Numbered from the stretch's first letter, positions 15,817 to 25,236 are shown. The stretch is DNA of 61,495 nt from JAXDBM01 sp964460245 (GCA_964460245.1 CAYWTL010000004.1:1-61495); one strand, 5' to 3'. A program made the numbers and translations. The notes: generated by a model from the sequence alone, not told the origin.

Positions 15817-16568
15817 AGGCAGGATCGTATCGTGCGATCGCACTTCTCACGGCTCTCTTTCTGGCAGCGGCCCTGCAGACGGCACAGTCGGGGCCGGCGG
15901 CTGCCGCGGCCGGCCCCGACCCGCTGAAGATTTTCGCCGAGGTCCTTTCACCTTACGACGTGATCCGGGACTATACCGTGCGCGTCGAGGCGAAGGTGCG
16001 GATTCCCGATTTCCGGGTGCCGGACTTCACCGCAACGGTCTACTTCAAGCGGCCCGACCGCTTTTACCTGGAGACGAAAAATTTTGCCCCGATACCGCGC
16101 GGGGCGGCTCTTTTCGACCCGTTCCGCTTCAGACCGGAGAAGAACCGCCTCAGTTGGCTTGCCGTGGAGTCGCTGGAGGGCGCACCGGCGGACCTGTTCC
16201 GGGTGGAACCCCTGGATGAGAAGGAGAAGATCCGCTCCTACCAGGTCTGGATCGGGGGAAATCCAAAGCGCATCCTTCAGGTCGAAAGCCTGTCCGTTCA
16301 GGGCGTCAAAGCCCGGGCGCGCATCCGCTATGCCCTGGTCCGGCAGGGGAATGAGGCGCTCTGGCTGCCGGAACGGGTGGCTGTGAAAATGACTTTTCCG
16401 GAGCGGGGGGTACGCCCACAGGAAAATCTCCTTTACGGTCCGGACAGCCCCGTCTCCCGGGGTATGGCCCGCCTGGAGGATCTGCCGTCCGAGGGCGCCG
16501 TCGAAATCACTTACGCCGGCTGGTTGTGGAACAGGGGGCTCGACGACTCCCTGTTCAGGAAGAAATGA
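15813..16568 (+). CDS. Exported LolA/outer-membrane lipoprotein-sorting-like protein
   Basis: 251 residues. ATG 15813 overlaps the permease stop (ATGA). A signal peptide (AIALLTALFLAAALQTAQSG, then an Ala-rich stretch) is followed by a LolA-like half-barrel pattern: RVEAKVRIPDFRVPDFTATV, YFKRPDRFYLETKNFAP, later RILQVESLSVQGVKARARIR. It probably works in the periplasm with the ABC exporter, perhaps as a carrier or acceptor of a lipid-like cargo. Confidence 0.7.
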   Translation: MKAGSYRAIALLTALFLAAALQTAQSGPAAAAAGPDPLKIFAEVLSPYDVIRDYTVRVEAKVRIPDFRVPDFTATVYFKRPDRFYLETKNFAPIPRGAALFDPFRFRPEKNRLSWLAVESLEGAPADLFRVEPLDEKEKIRSYQVWIGGNPKRILQVESLSVQGVKARARIRYALVRQGNEALWLPERVAVKMTFPERGVRPQENLLYGPDSPVSRGMARLEDLPSEGAVEITYAGWLWNRGLDDSLFRKK

Positions 16569-16803
16569 CTTTTGCACCGGATGATGCGCCACGGTCCCGA
16601 CCACGGGATTGTCCCACCTCCGGTGCGGTGTCTCCCGCGATGAAGCGAAACCGTATTTATCCCCGTTGATCCCGAAGGGCTGATCCGTAGAGGTTGACAA
16701 CAGCGGCCGGTCGGCATAGATTCAATTCGGCAGCCATCGGTCGCATCCGGCCGGCGGGTCACAGCGCGTCCGGAAACCGTTCGTGAACCCGTTAGGGGGA
16801 AGC

Positions 16804-17652
16804 ATGTCGGAACAGGTCCAGATCCATCGCGTCTTCGACAATGTGCGTGCCCATCAGCGCATCGCCGACCTCATTCAGCGTTATTCGACAAACAAGCGAG
16901 GCGTCCACCAAACGGCCCTGGAGGGACTGGACCTTACGGCTTGCCGCAGTGTTCTGGATCTCGGATGTGCATTCGGTTCCTTCACGGAGAAGCTCAAAGG
17001 CAGGGTCGGACCCGCGGCCGCGGCCACGGGCGTGGATGCCGTCCGGGCATACGAGCCCCTCTATCTGGCGGCCTGCGAACGAACCGGCATCCAGGGGAGA
17101 TTCTTTTCATTGGGCATCTCCGTCCTGAATGACTTTGCCGACCGTTCCTACGATCTCGTCCTCTGCTCCTATGCCCTCTATTTCTTCCCGGAAGCCATTC
17201 CGAAAATTGCCCGCCTGCTGCGTGACGACGGCATCTTCATTGCTATTACCCACCACCGGCGCAATGCCGGAGAGCTGATCCGGCTGACGAAAAAAACACT
17301 CGATGACATCGGACTGTATCATGAAAAGCAACTGCCGCTGGAAATCATCACCAGCCGTTTCTCGTCAGAGAACGGACAGGCACTGCTGCAACCCTGGTTC
17401 GGCGGGATTCGAAGAATCAATTTTCCGAACCGGCTGGTGTTCCCGAAAGAAGAAATCGAATCTCTGACGGAGTATTTCCGTTTCAAGAGCCCGCTCTATT
17501 TCACGGACACCGGACTGGATGTGGAAACCCTCATTCCGACCGTTCTGGAGCGGCTCGCGCGAGCCGCCCGGCAGCGGAACGGCATGTCCATCGCGAAGGA
17601 CGACTGCATCTTCGTCTGCACATTGCCTCGGCGGGGAAAGGAGAAGGCATGA
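16804..17652 (+). CDS. Class I SAM-dependent methyltransferase-like protein
   Basis: 282 residues from ATG 16804, which has AGGGGGA just upstream (an in-frame GTG at 16783 is less likely). Motif I is VLDLGCAFGSFTEKL, and the acidic/aromatic segment DLVLCSYALYFFPEAI corresponds to motif II/post-II. The C-terminal 120 residues are family-specific. The substrate is not evident. Its stop overlaps the start of the Nudix-RsbRD gene (ATGATG). Confidence 0.8.
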   Translation: MSEQVQIHRVFDNVRAHQRIADLIQRYSTNKRGVHQTALEGLDLTACRSVLDLGCAFGSFTEKLKGRVGPAAAATGVDAVRAYEPLYLAACERTGIQGRFFSLGISVLNDFADRSYDLVLCSYALYFFPEAIPKIARLLRDDGIFIAITHHRRNAGELIRLTKKTLDDIGLYHEKQLPLEIITSRFSSENGQALLQPWFGGIRRINFPNRLVFPKEEIESLTEYFRFKSPLYFTDTGLDVETLIPTVLERLARAARQRNGMSIAKDDCIFVCTLPRRGKEKA

Positions 17653-18665
17653 TGAGGGGTAAAAAGCAGTTTTGCCACGCCTGCGGCGGCCCTACGGCGA
17701 TAAAAACGGAAGACGGTTCCACCCGGGATTTTTGCCCGGCCTGCAACCTCTTCTTCTACGACAACCCGCTTCCCGTTGTCTCGACGATCGTTGCGGTGGA
17801 TCGCCGGGTCCTTTTTGTGAAAAGGGGAAAGAAGCCTTACCGGGGATTGTGGTGCCTGCCCACGGGGTTTGCCGAAGTCGGGGAGAGCATCGAAGAAGCA
17901 GCCCTGCGCGAACTGACGGAGGAAGCGGGCATCGAGGGGCGGATCCTGAGCCTCGTGGATGTCCAATCCTATAAAAGCCGGTTTTACGGCGACCTCATTT
18001 TTATTACTTATGAGGCGGAGCGGACCGGGGGGGAACTGCAGCCCGGGAGCGACACGGTCCTGGCCCGGTACTTCCCGCTGGACCGGATGCCGCGGCTTGC
18101 CTTTCCCTCAAACCGGGATGCCATGAAGCGCTACATGATTCATAAAGCGGAATACTGGGCGATCGTCGATTCCTTCAGCATATCCCTGGGCAGTGAAATT
18201 CCCGCGGACCCGAGGCGGAACCTCCTTTCGGACAAGTTGGTCGACGTCATTGAAAAAAACGCGGAAAGCATTGTCCGGCGCTGGATGGATGATGTGCTGA
18301 CCAACCCTTCAACGGCGGGGTACCGGCAGCTGAACCGCGCGGGCCTGGTCGGGGACATCCGCAGGATGCTCTCCCGGTTCGGCAACTGGCTTGGCGGCGT
18401 ATACAAGGACGCCGACATTCGCGACTATTATACGGCCTTTGGACGGAAGAGCCGCAGGGACGGCGTGGCCCTGAGCAATGTGCTCAGTGCCCTGAGCCTG
18501 GTCAAGAAGCACCTCTGGGAGTTTGCCCTTTCCCAAGGCATGTGGCACAAGACCCTCGACATCTACATGGCGCTCGAGCTGGACCGACGAATCGTCATTT
18601 TTTTCGACAAGGCGGTTTTCTATACGACGCAGGGACATGAAGCGGCGGAAAAGGCCATTTCTTGA
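17649..18665 (+). CDS. Nudix hydrolase fused to an RsbRD-like sensor domain
   Basis: 338 residues. Residues 8-40: zinc ribbon (CHACGG...CPACN). Residues 40-165: Nudix domain with a complete Nudix box (GFAEVGESIEEAALRELTEE, then AGI), as in NADH-pyrophosphatase-like enzymes. Residues about 190-338: an all-helical region (LLSDKLVDVIEKNAESIVRRW to LDRRIVIFFDKAVFY) that resembles the N-terminal RsbRD/RsbT co-antagonist sensor domain. The fusion would tie nucleotide hydrolysis to a sensory module. It overlaps the methyltransferase gene by four bases. Confidence 0.78.
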   Translation: MMRGKKQFCHACGGPTAIKTEDGSTRDFCPACNLFFYDNPLPVVSTIVAVDRRVLFVKRGKKPYRGLWCLPTGFAEVGESIEEAALRELTEEAGIEGRILSLVDVQSYKSRFYGDLIFITYEAERTGGELQPGSDTVLARYFPLDRMPRLAFPSNRDAMKRYMIHKAEYWAIVDSFSISLGSEIPADPRRNLLSDKLVDVIEKNAESIVRRWMDDVLTNPSTAGYRQLNRAGLVGDIRRMLSRFGNWLGGVYKDADIRDYYTAFGRKSRRDGVALSNVLSALSLVKKHLWEFALSQGMWHKTLDIYMALELDRRIVIFFDKAVFYTTQGHEAAEKAIS

Positions 18666-18731
18666 TCCCCGGGAACCGTGCTCCAACCGCTCCGGCAGAA
18701 CGACCGGATGGTGCTTCCGGAAGGGGGGATC

Positions 18732-19118
18732 TCACCCGTCGTCATTCATCAGCTCCCTGGCGAGGGGGATGTCCGCAGGGGACAGATCATACCGGTTCAG
18801 ATGCTGAAGCGGGACCCACCGGTACTCGTCGTGCGCCTTCATCCGCATTTGCCCTCCCCGCCAACGGGCGGCAAACGCCAGCAGCCGGACGACGCCGTGC
18901 GGGTAAGGATAGACGCTTTCTCCGAGGCAGTCCCCGACCGAAACATCGATGTCGAATTCCTCTTTCATCTCCCGCCTCAGGCAATCTTCCGGTGTTTCCC
19001 CCTCTTCGAGGGTGCCGCCGGGAAACTCCCATTTCCCGGCCAGTTTGTCCGTGCTCCTTCGCTTGGCGATCAGGACCTTGCCGTCTTCGACAAGAATGGC
19101 TGCCGCAACCGTTTTCAT
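18732..19118 (-). CDS. mutT: MutT-like Nudix hydrolase ((d)NTP pyrophosphatase)
   Basis: 128 residues from the ATG at 19118 (MKTVAAAILVEDGKVLIAKR). A longer frame to 19169 has no extra domain. The Nudix box is GGTLEEGETPEDCLRREMKE followed by E, and the preceding KLAGKWEFPGG is typical of 8-oxo-dGTP diphosphatases. It is convergent with the larger Nudix fusion and not obviously in an operon. The symbol is by family resemblance; the oxidised-nucleotide substrate is inferred. Confidence 0.82.
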   Translation of the reverse strand: MKTVAAAILVEDGKVLIAKRRSTDKLAGKWEFPGGTLEEGETPEDCLRREMKEEFDIDVSVGDCLGESVYPYPHGVVRLLAFAARWRGGQMRMKAHDEYRWVPLQHLNRYDLSPADIPLARELMNDDG

Positions 19119-19351
19119 TGCATCTTTTCGCATCTTCAAAGAAACGGATCCTTTCCGTGCGGGACACAATTATGAGACGCAGCGTTCGACGAGGTCAATT
19201 TAAAGCACGGGATTCCTGCCTGTCGATCTCTCAAATCGGGATTCCGGGCGGATTGTTCCATGGGAATGCGCCGGAATGTCTGATAGAATATCAAAGGGAA
19301 TTTGGCGCCGGCTCTCTTTCGGCAAAACAAACGGACCCGGGGCGGCGGATC

Positions 19352-19594
19352 ATGGATTATGAAAAGATCGATGTCGCGTGCCACAGCGGCTACCGAGCAA
19401 ATGAGCGCCCTGTCGCATTTGTGCATCAGGGCCGCCGCTGGGAGGTGCGGGAGATCATTGACCGATGGTGCGAGGGGAGCCTGGACAGCACCCGGCCGGA
19501 GATCAACTATTTCAAGGTCAAAACCCGGGAGGGCAGGGTCTTTCTTCTCCGGTATCTCTCTCTTTTCGATGAGTGGTCCGTTCATGTGCCGTGA
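19352..19594 (+). CDS. Conserved small cytoplasmic protein, 80 aa
   Basis: ATG at 19352, product MDYEKIDVACHSGYRANERP through to SLFDEWSVHVP. A compact beta-rich pattern (PVAFVHQGRRWEVREIIDRW, then YFKVKTREGRVFLLRY) reminiscent of small DUF6504-type proteins common in Deltaproteobacteria. No signal or membrane segment. The function is unknown. It is divergent from the MutT-like gene and convergent with the methyltransferase at 19632-20468. Confidence 0.65.
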   Translation: MDYEKIDVACHSGYRANERPVAFVHQGRRWEVREIIDRWCEGSLDSTRPEINYFKVKTREGRVFLLRYLSLFDEWSVHVP

Positions 19595-19631
19595 TGCCTC
19601 CACCCACTGCGGAGAACGGGTTCGGACGATG

Positions 19632-20468
19632 CTAAGCGAAACTCAGGTGGACAATCCGGTTCCCCAACGCAGGCAGCGCATAGGGGGTGAAAAGATTCAA
19701 CCAGCCCCAGCGTTCGCGATGGTGATTGAGGACATTCCACACCCGGAGCACGCGCAGGCCGCAACCCCAGCTTTCCATTTTCCGACAATCCCTCAGGGTC
19801 CAGCGGAATTCGAGCGAACCTCCTGCAACTTGAGACACGCAAGGATCGTATTTCCCCATGCCGAGGGAGACGGGAGCGAGCATTTCCAGGAGCATCTGGG
19901 CCCCCGGGAAACGTTTTGGCAGGCTCTCGCAGAGAGATCGGACGTCCGCTTCGGGGAAATACATCAGAAGGCCCTCGGCCAGAATCATCACGGGTTGACG
20001 GCCTTCGCTGATGCGCTCCAGGGTAGACGGTTCCGTCACCGAGCCGGCGATGCAGCGGTAGCGTCTTGTCCGACGGAAAAAACGCCTTCTCAACGCGATG
20101 ACATCCGGAAGATCGACCTCATACCAGAGAATGCTGCCGTTGTCGATCCGGGAAAAGCGGGTGCTGAATCCGGCGCCCAGGTTGATGACGACGCCTTCGG
20201 GATTTGCTTCCATGAAGGCCGATGTCGCCTCATCGAGCAGCTTCGTACGGACGGCTATCCCCGTCTGCGTCATCCAGGCGCCCTCAAATTTCGAGAAGTC
20301 GTAGTCGATGCGATCGAGGATTTCCAGAGCGATCGGGTCCCGAAGGATCGCATCGGGGCGCATGGTTTCCACGGCCCTGGCCCAGAGGGGTATCAGCAGG
20401 GTCTCCGCGATTCCCGAGAGCCGAAAGGGCTTTTTCGCGGTGCGTCGGCGCAGGACTGCGGTGTTCAT
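19632..20468 (-). CDS. Leucine carboxyl methyltransferase-like O-methyltransferase (TcmP type)
   Basis: 278 residues. SAM motif VVINLGAGFSTRFSRID, acidic motif WYEVDLPDVIALRR and ILAEGLLMYFPEADVR place it in the LCMT/TcmP family, whose bacterial members methylate carboxyl or hydroxyl groups of small metabolites. No signal peptide. It faces away from the redox cluster starting at 20.7 kb. Confidence 0.82.
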   Translation of the reverse strand: MNTAVLRRRTAKKPFRLSGIAETLLIPLWARAVETMRPDAILRDPIALEILDRIDYDFSKFEGAWMTQTGIAVRTKLLDEATSAFMEANPEGVVINLGAGFSTRFSRIDNGSILWYEVDLPDVIALRRRFFRRTRRYRCIAGSVTEPSTLERISEGRQPVMILAEGLLMYFPEADVRSLCESLPKRFPGAQMLLEMLAPVSLGMGKYDPCVSQVAGGSLEFRWTLRDCRKMESWGCGLRVLRVWNVLNHHRERWGWLNLFTPYALPALGNRIVHLSFA

Positions 20469-20738
20469 GACGGGTCATCCAGGCAGATCCGAGGCCAATA
20501 AAGGGGACGTCGTCCCCGGACAAGCCTCGTTCGAACGGGTTTGCCTCAGCGGCATGCGGAAAGGCATCCCCTTTCAAGTCGCGCCTTGCTTTTCCACAAC
20601 CGGATCCGTTTCAAGAAAAAATCTTGTTTATAGTTTAACGACAATTTTATAGACTTCAAGAAAAAATTGCAGGACCAATTTGTCAAACCGAATTGGCAGG
20701 CGGATCGGGCCAATTCAACCGTCGGCGGAAATCAAGCC

Positions 20739-21122
20739 ATGACGGCGAGCTTTGAAGCTCTGCCGTGGATCTACAGGATGTTGCGATTGGATGGAACACC
20801 TGTTCAAGAGGCATTGACGGATGGGCGGAGGAGCTTCTTCTCCTGAGGTACTCCGTGCGAACCGACCGCCTTCCATCCGCCATGGAGCGCAAGCGATGTC
20901 GCGGAGAATCAGCGGACCATGTTGAATCTTCCTTACAATCCGTTTTACCGGACCCTCAATGCCCTGGCCCATTTGCGCATGGAAAAAGCCGACCGGCAAT
21001 GGATCAGGATCCGGAATCTCCTGCCCCGCAAGCAGCGCAGCGACGGGACCTGGGGCGACACCGACCGCGAGTGGAACACCTTTCTGGTCGTCCATGTCCT
21101 GAAAAACAAGGGGTGCCTGTGA
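20739..21122 (+). pseudogene. Remnant of a prenyltransferase/squalene-cyclase-like protein
   Basis: One frame has protein-like sequence on both sides of a TGA at about 20844: MTASFEALPWIYRMLRLDGT before it, and AFHPPWSASDVAENQRTMLN to LLPRKQRSDGTWGDTDREW after it. Q-x-x-DGTWG is the QW-type repeat of squalene-hopene cyclase/prenyltransferase proteins. Between about 20810 and 20855 another frame (GIDGWAEELLLLRYS) reads better than the stop-containing one, so two compensating frameshifts are the simplest explanation. The coding-like reading also extends upstream to about 20630 without a good start. The tail overlaps the next gene (GTGA), and a short product from ATG 20919 (67 residues) could still be made. 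Confidence 0.5.
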
Positions 21123-23818
21123 AACCGCCCTGTGATTACGACCTGATCGTCATTGGCGCCGGCATTGCCGGGATGGTTGCGGCCGTCACGGCCAACGGCC
21201 TGGGCAAACGTGTGGCGGTCGTCGAGAAAAATCTCGTCGGCGGCAACTGCACCAACGCAACCTGCATTCCCAGCAAATCCCTGATCCGCCTGAGTCATCT
21301 GAACCACGGCATCTCGCAACTTCACCGCCTGGGCCTGCTTAGGGATCCTGCGGGGACGCTCCAGGGCCGGAAAATCATGCCGCACATTCGCGGGATCGTG
21401 CAACGGGCTTACGAGAAGGATCTTCCGGAAACGTTCGAGCGGATCGGCATCCGCATTATCTTCGGCGCGGCGTCTTTCGTCGATTCCCGCCGCATTGCGG
21501 CAGGCGGGAAGATTCTCTCCGCCCGGAAATTCATCATCGCCGCCGGCACCTCTCCCCTGATTCCAACCATTCCGGGAATCGAGGCAATCGACTGTCTGAC
21601 AAACGAGACGCTCTATGGACTGGAGGATTGGCCGGGTTCGGTCATCATTCTCGGAGGCGGGGTCGATGGTCTGGAATATGCCTCCGCCTTCGTTCGCCTG
21701 GGGGTGGAAACCACCGTGGTCGAAACGGCCGAGCGCTTCGTCCCTTCGGCGGACCGTGAGTTGGTCAATCACCTGGTGCGGTCCCTGCGCCGGGAGGGTG
21801 TCCGACTTCTCAACGGTGCGAAGGCGCTGGAGTTCCGGAATCGGCCGGGCAGGGCTGCGCTGCGTTGCCGGCGGGAGGATGGGATGGACGAAGAAATCTT
21901 TGCGGACAGGGTGCTCGTTGCCGTGGGGCGGAGACCCGATCTGGACGGGCTCGGACTGGAGAAGGCGGGCGTGGCCTTCAACGCCCGCGGCATCGTGACC
22001 GACCGCAAACTGCGGACATCCGCACCCGGCATCTACGCCTGCGGCGATATCGCGGGCCCCTACCAGCTCGCTACGACGGCGGAGGTGCAGGGCATCGTCG
22101 CGGCAACCAACGCCTTCCTGCCCGTGAAGCGAAGCGTCGATTACCGCCACAACGTGCACGTCATCTTCACCGAACCGCCCCTGGCCTGGGTCGGCCTTAC
22201 GGAAGAGGAAGCGCATGCCCGATACGGGAGACGGCTTCGCGTGTATCGTTTTCGATACGACTCGATGCGCCGGGCGCTGATCGACGGCAATGAAATCGGC
22301 CTGGCCAAGATCCTCTGCGACGGGCGCGGCCGGATTGTGGGCGGCCATATCCTGGGTGAAAGCTCGGGCGAGGTTATTCATGAACTCCAGGTGATGGCAG
22401 CCTCCAGCAGGCCTCTGCACCGGTTCCAGGTCCTGACACACGCCTATCCGACCTATGCCCAGGCCATTGTCGGAAGAGCAAGCCAGCTTGCCTTTCTCGA
22501 CCGCATGGGAGGCAATCCATTCGTTGACCTTGCCCTGCGGCTTCTCCCCGGATTTGCCAACCGTCTGAACCTGGCCCGCGACCGCCTGGCAGAGACCCGC
22601 CGGGTCGATTTTTTCCCCGGGTTCCGACGAGACGGAGCGACGGAGGCTATCGAAATCTCCTCCGCGCCGGTTTTTCCGTCCGCGGACAACCGGGACGCGG
22701 CTCCCGGCTCTACGGTCGAAACCAGAGAGGCCGGTCCCGACGCCGCCATTCTCGATCTGCAGGGAAACCTGACGGCCGCCGCGGAACGAACCCTCGCCGG
22801 GACATTTGAAAAGGCGGCTTCAAAAAGGATCCTGCTGAACCTCGCCGGCCTGGCGCACATGGACGCCGAAGGGGCGGGTTTGTTGTTCGTGAACGCAGCA
22901 CGGGTGGCACGGCGGCAGATCGCCGTGTCGGCCTGCGGACTATCCAGGCCTTTGCGTGACGTCTTTCATCTCACGGGCCTGGATGTCCTCATCACGCTTT
23001 ACAATGACGAGGAGGAAGCCTTGTGCTGCCGGCAGTTTCTTGAAAAGAGCGGGCTTCCGGTCGGTCCTCCGGCCGAAGGTGAACCGCCGCTGCCCGGCTG
23101 GGCCGAATCTGCAGATCGTCTTCGCGTCCGGGACGTTCCGCCGGGGGTCATGAATATCAACGCCGACGGGCGCGGGATTTCCGGACCCGCTCACGGCTTC
23201 GGCCGGCTTTGGGAAAAAAGGTACCGCATGCGCCTGCAGGATGTGGATCTCAGTCCCCGCCAAATCATATCGATCTGGCGGTCGGAATTCCCCGATTTCT
23301 GGCCGAAGGGCAATCGCCTTCATTCCGTCGGGAAGGGGCCCATCGGCCCGGGGACATCGGCACTGCTCAACCTGAGGCTTCCCGGCGGCCTGGTACTGGC
23401 AACCGGACTCCTGGTCATCTACGCAGACGACACATCCTTCGCTTTCATGACCGCCGAAGGGCACATCCTTTCGGGTTGGATCACATTCAGCTGTTTTCGC
23501 CGCGATGCTTCCACCTTCCTGGAGGTCCACCCCCTCTTCCGGGCCTCAGATCCGCTGATGGAGTTGGGCCTCCGCCTGGGCGGAGGGGCGCAGGAGGATC
23601 GGTTCTGGCAGGAGACCCTCGGCAACCTCGTCCGCAGGCTGGGAACCTGCGGCGACATCGCCCAGCAGGACGTCCTCGTTGAGCCCCGCATCCAGTGGCG
23701 CCGGTTTGCCAATCTCCGCCACAACGCGGCCGTCCGTTCTTTTCTTTACATTCCCATGCACATGCTGAATAAATTATTCTCGGCGCAAAAAGACCGGAAT
23801 CGGCAGGAGAGGCCCTGA
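21119..23818 (+). CDS. Disulfide reductase-STAS fusion with extra C-terminal domain
   Basis: 899 residues from the GTG at 21119. Residues 1-463: FAD/NAD(P) disulfide oxidoreductase of the lipoamide dehydrogenase/mercuric reductase family (VIGAGIAGM, redox pair C44-C49 in GGNCTNATCIPSKS, second Rossmann motif ILGGGVDGLE, GIYACGDIAGP). The C-terminal catalytic motif reads HAYPTYAQ, with Gln where Glu is usual. Residues about 538-652: STAS domain (AILDLQGNLTAAAER, LNLAGLAHMDAEGAGLLF) with Ala in place of the phosphorylated Ser. Residues about 675-899: a further domain resembling DUF1990/SRPBCC-type sequences, low certainty. It overlaps the next gene by one base. The architecture is unusual and the role unknown. 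Confidence 0.82.
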   Translation: MKPPCDYDLIVIGAGIAGMVAAVTANGLGKRVAVVEKNLVGGNCTNATCIPSKSLIRLSHLNHGISQLHRLGLLRDPAGTLQGRKIMPHIRGIVQRAYEKDLPETFERIGIRIIFGAASFVDSRRIAAGGKILSARKFIIAAGTSPLIPTIPGIEAIDCLTNETLYGLEDWPGSVIILGGGVDGLEYASAFVRLGVETTVVETAERFVPSADRELVNHLVRSLRREGVRLLNGAKALEFRNRPGRAALRCRREDGMDEEIFADRVLVAVGRRPDLDGLGLEKAGVAFNARGIVTDRKLRTSAPGIYACGDIAGPYQLATTAEVQGIVAATNAFLPVKRSVDYRHNVHVIFTEPPLAWVGLTEEEAHARYGRRLRVYRFRYDSMRRALIDGNEIGLAKILCDGRGRIVGGHILGESSGEVIHELQVMAASSRPLHRFQVLTHAYPTYAQAIVGRASQLAFLDRMGGNPFVDLALRLLPGFANRLNLARDRLAETRRVDFFPGFRRDGATEAIEISSAPVFPSADNRDAAPGSTVETREAGPDAAILDLQGNLTAAAERTLAGTFEKAASKRILLNLAGLAHMDAEGAGLLFVNAARVARRQIAVSACGLSRPLRDVFHLTGLDVLITLYNDEEEALCCRQFLEKSGLPVGPPAEGEPPLPGWAESADRLRVRDVPPGVMNINADGRGISGPAHGFGRLWEKRYRMRLQDVDLSPRQIISIWRSEFPDFWPKGNRLHSVGKGPIGPGTSALLNLRLPGGLVLATGLLVIYADDTSFAFMTAEGHILSGWITFSCFRRDASTFLEVHPLFRASDPLMELGLRLGGGAQEDRFWQETLGNLVRRLGTCGDIAQQDVLVEPRIQWRRFANLRHNAAVRSFLYIPMHMLNKLFSAQKDRNRQERP

Positions 23819-25236
23819 TGCCGATAAGAGATTTCTACGATGCCGTTGTCGTGGGCGCGGGGCCGAACGGCCTGGCGGCGGCGATCACACTCGGCAGGCG
23901 GTTCGGCGCGGTCCTGCTCCTGGAGGCGGAAAAGACCGTCGGCGGCGGCACCCGTTCCGCGGCCTTGACCCTCCCCGGCTTTGTCCATGACGTTTGCTCC
24001 ACGGTTCAGCCCCTCTCTCTGGCGTCCCCCTTTTTCCGGCAGCTCAATCTGCAGGAATACGGACTGGAATGGATTCACCCGGAGATCCCGCTGGCCCATC
24101 CTTTCGAGGACGGGTCGGCGATTTATCTCCATCGCTCCCAGAAGATCACGGCAGATGCCATGGGTCCGGACGGCAAGGCATACAAACGGCTTCTTCAACC
24201 TTTTGTAGATCATCAGGAAGAACTTTTATCCGAAGTCTTGCAGCCTCTCCACTTTCCGGAAAACCCGCTCCTGCTGAGCCGCTTTGCGTATCACGCGATG
24301 CGCTCTCTCAGGAATATTGCGGAAGCGGAATTTCAAAATGCCCGCACCCGCGCCCTGTTCGCGGGCCTGGCCGCCCATGCCATGATCCCCATCGAGCGGA
24401 CGGCAACCGCCGCTTTCGCCATCGTTCTGGCCGTCCTGGCCCACGGAGTGGGCTGGCCCATCATTCGGGGAGGATCCCAGAGACTGGCCGACGCCCTGGC
24501 CGATTGCTTCCGCAGCGGCGGCGGCGAGATCGTCACCGGCCTGCGTATTGCCGCTGCGGATCAGATGCCGAGGGCGGCCTCCTATTTCTTCGACGTCACG
24601 CCTCGCCAGTTGAGCAGCATCGGCGGCCTTGGCCTCTCCGCAGGCTACCGCCGCAGGCTCGCTCGCTTCCGGTACGGGCCAGGGGTCTGCAAGGTGGATT
24701 GGGCCCTTCGGGAGCCCGTTCCCTGGAGAGCGGACATCTGCAGGAAGGCCGGCACGGTTCATCTGGGAGGTTCCCTGGAGGAGATCTCGGCTTCACTCCG
24801 TGATGTGAGTGCAGGGAGAATGCCTTCCTCCCCCTACATCGTCCTCGCCCAGCAGAGCCTGTTCGATCCCTCGCGTGCACCTGCGGGCGCGCATACGGCA
24901 TGGGCCTACTGCCATGTTCCCCACGGCTCTGCCGTGGACGTGTCGGCACTCATCGAAGACAGGATCGAGCGGTACGCGCCCGGATTCAGGGACGTGATCC
25001 TGGCAAAACACGCTCTATCCGCGGCGGCGATGGAACAGTATAATGCCAACTATGTGGGAGGAGACATCAACGGCGGCGTCCAGGATCTTTTCCAACTGTA
25101 TACTCGGCCCGTCGCCGCCATCAATCCCTACCGGACATCCGCGCCGAATGTCTATATCTGCTCCTCCTCAACGCCCCCCGGCGGCGGCGTCCACGGGCTT
25201 TGCGGCTACTTTGCGGCCCGAGGGCTCGGCGGGTGA
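23818..25236 (+). CDS. Phytoene desaturase-like FAD-dependent oxidoreductase
   Basis: 472 residues. N-terminal FAD-binding motif VVVGAGPNGLAAAITLGRRF and the acidic strand end LLLEAEKTVGGGTRS; C-terminal VYICSSSTPPGGGVHGLCGY, as in the carotenoid/phytoene dehydrogenase-related family. These enzymes desaturate or isomerise isoprenoid or other hydrophobic substrates. The start overlaps the previous stop (TGATG), and the following gene begins the same way, so the three are one operon. The nearby cyclase remnant suggests a former isoprenoid context, which is inference. Confidence 0.85.
   Translation: MPIRDFYDAVVVGAGPNGLAAAITLGRRFGAVLLLEAEKTVGGGTRSAALTLPGFVHDVCSTVQPLSLASPFFRQLNLQEYGLEWIHPEIPLAHPFEDGSAIYLHRSQKITADAMGPDGKAYKRLLQPFVDHQEELLSEVLQPLHFPENPLLLSRFAYHAMRSLRNIAEAEFQNARTRALFAGLAAHAMIPIERTATAAFAIVLAVLAHGVGWPIIRGGSQRLADALADCFRSGGGEIVTGLRIAAADQMPRAASYFFDVTPRQLSSIGGLGLSAGYRRRLARFRYGPGVCKVDWALREPVPWRADICRKAGTVHLGGSLEEISASLRDVSAGRMPSSPYIVLAQQSLFDPSRAPAGAHTAWAYCHVPHGSAVDVSALIEDRIERYAPGFRDVILAKHALSAAAMEQYNANYVGGDINGGVQDLFQLYTRPVAAINPYRTSAPNVYICSSSTPPGGGVHGLCGYFAARGLGG

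Noticed and set aside
20842..20846. Selenocysteine at the TGA in the cyclase-like remnant
   Set aside because: The sequence around the TGA reads better in another frame, which points to frameshifts rather than recoding.
20765..21118. A 1017-residue reading that extends the disulfide reductase upstream from 20765
   Set aside because: Residues before the GTG at 21119 have no similarity to the family and another frame is coding-like there; the overlap GTGA marks the real start.
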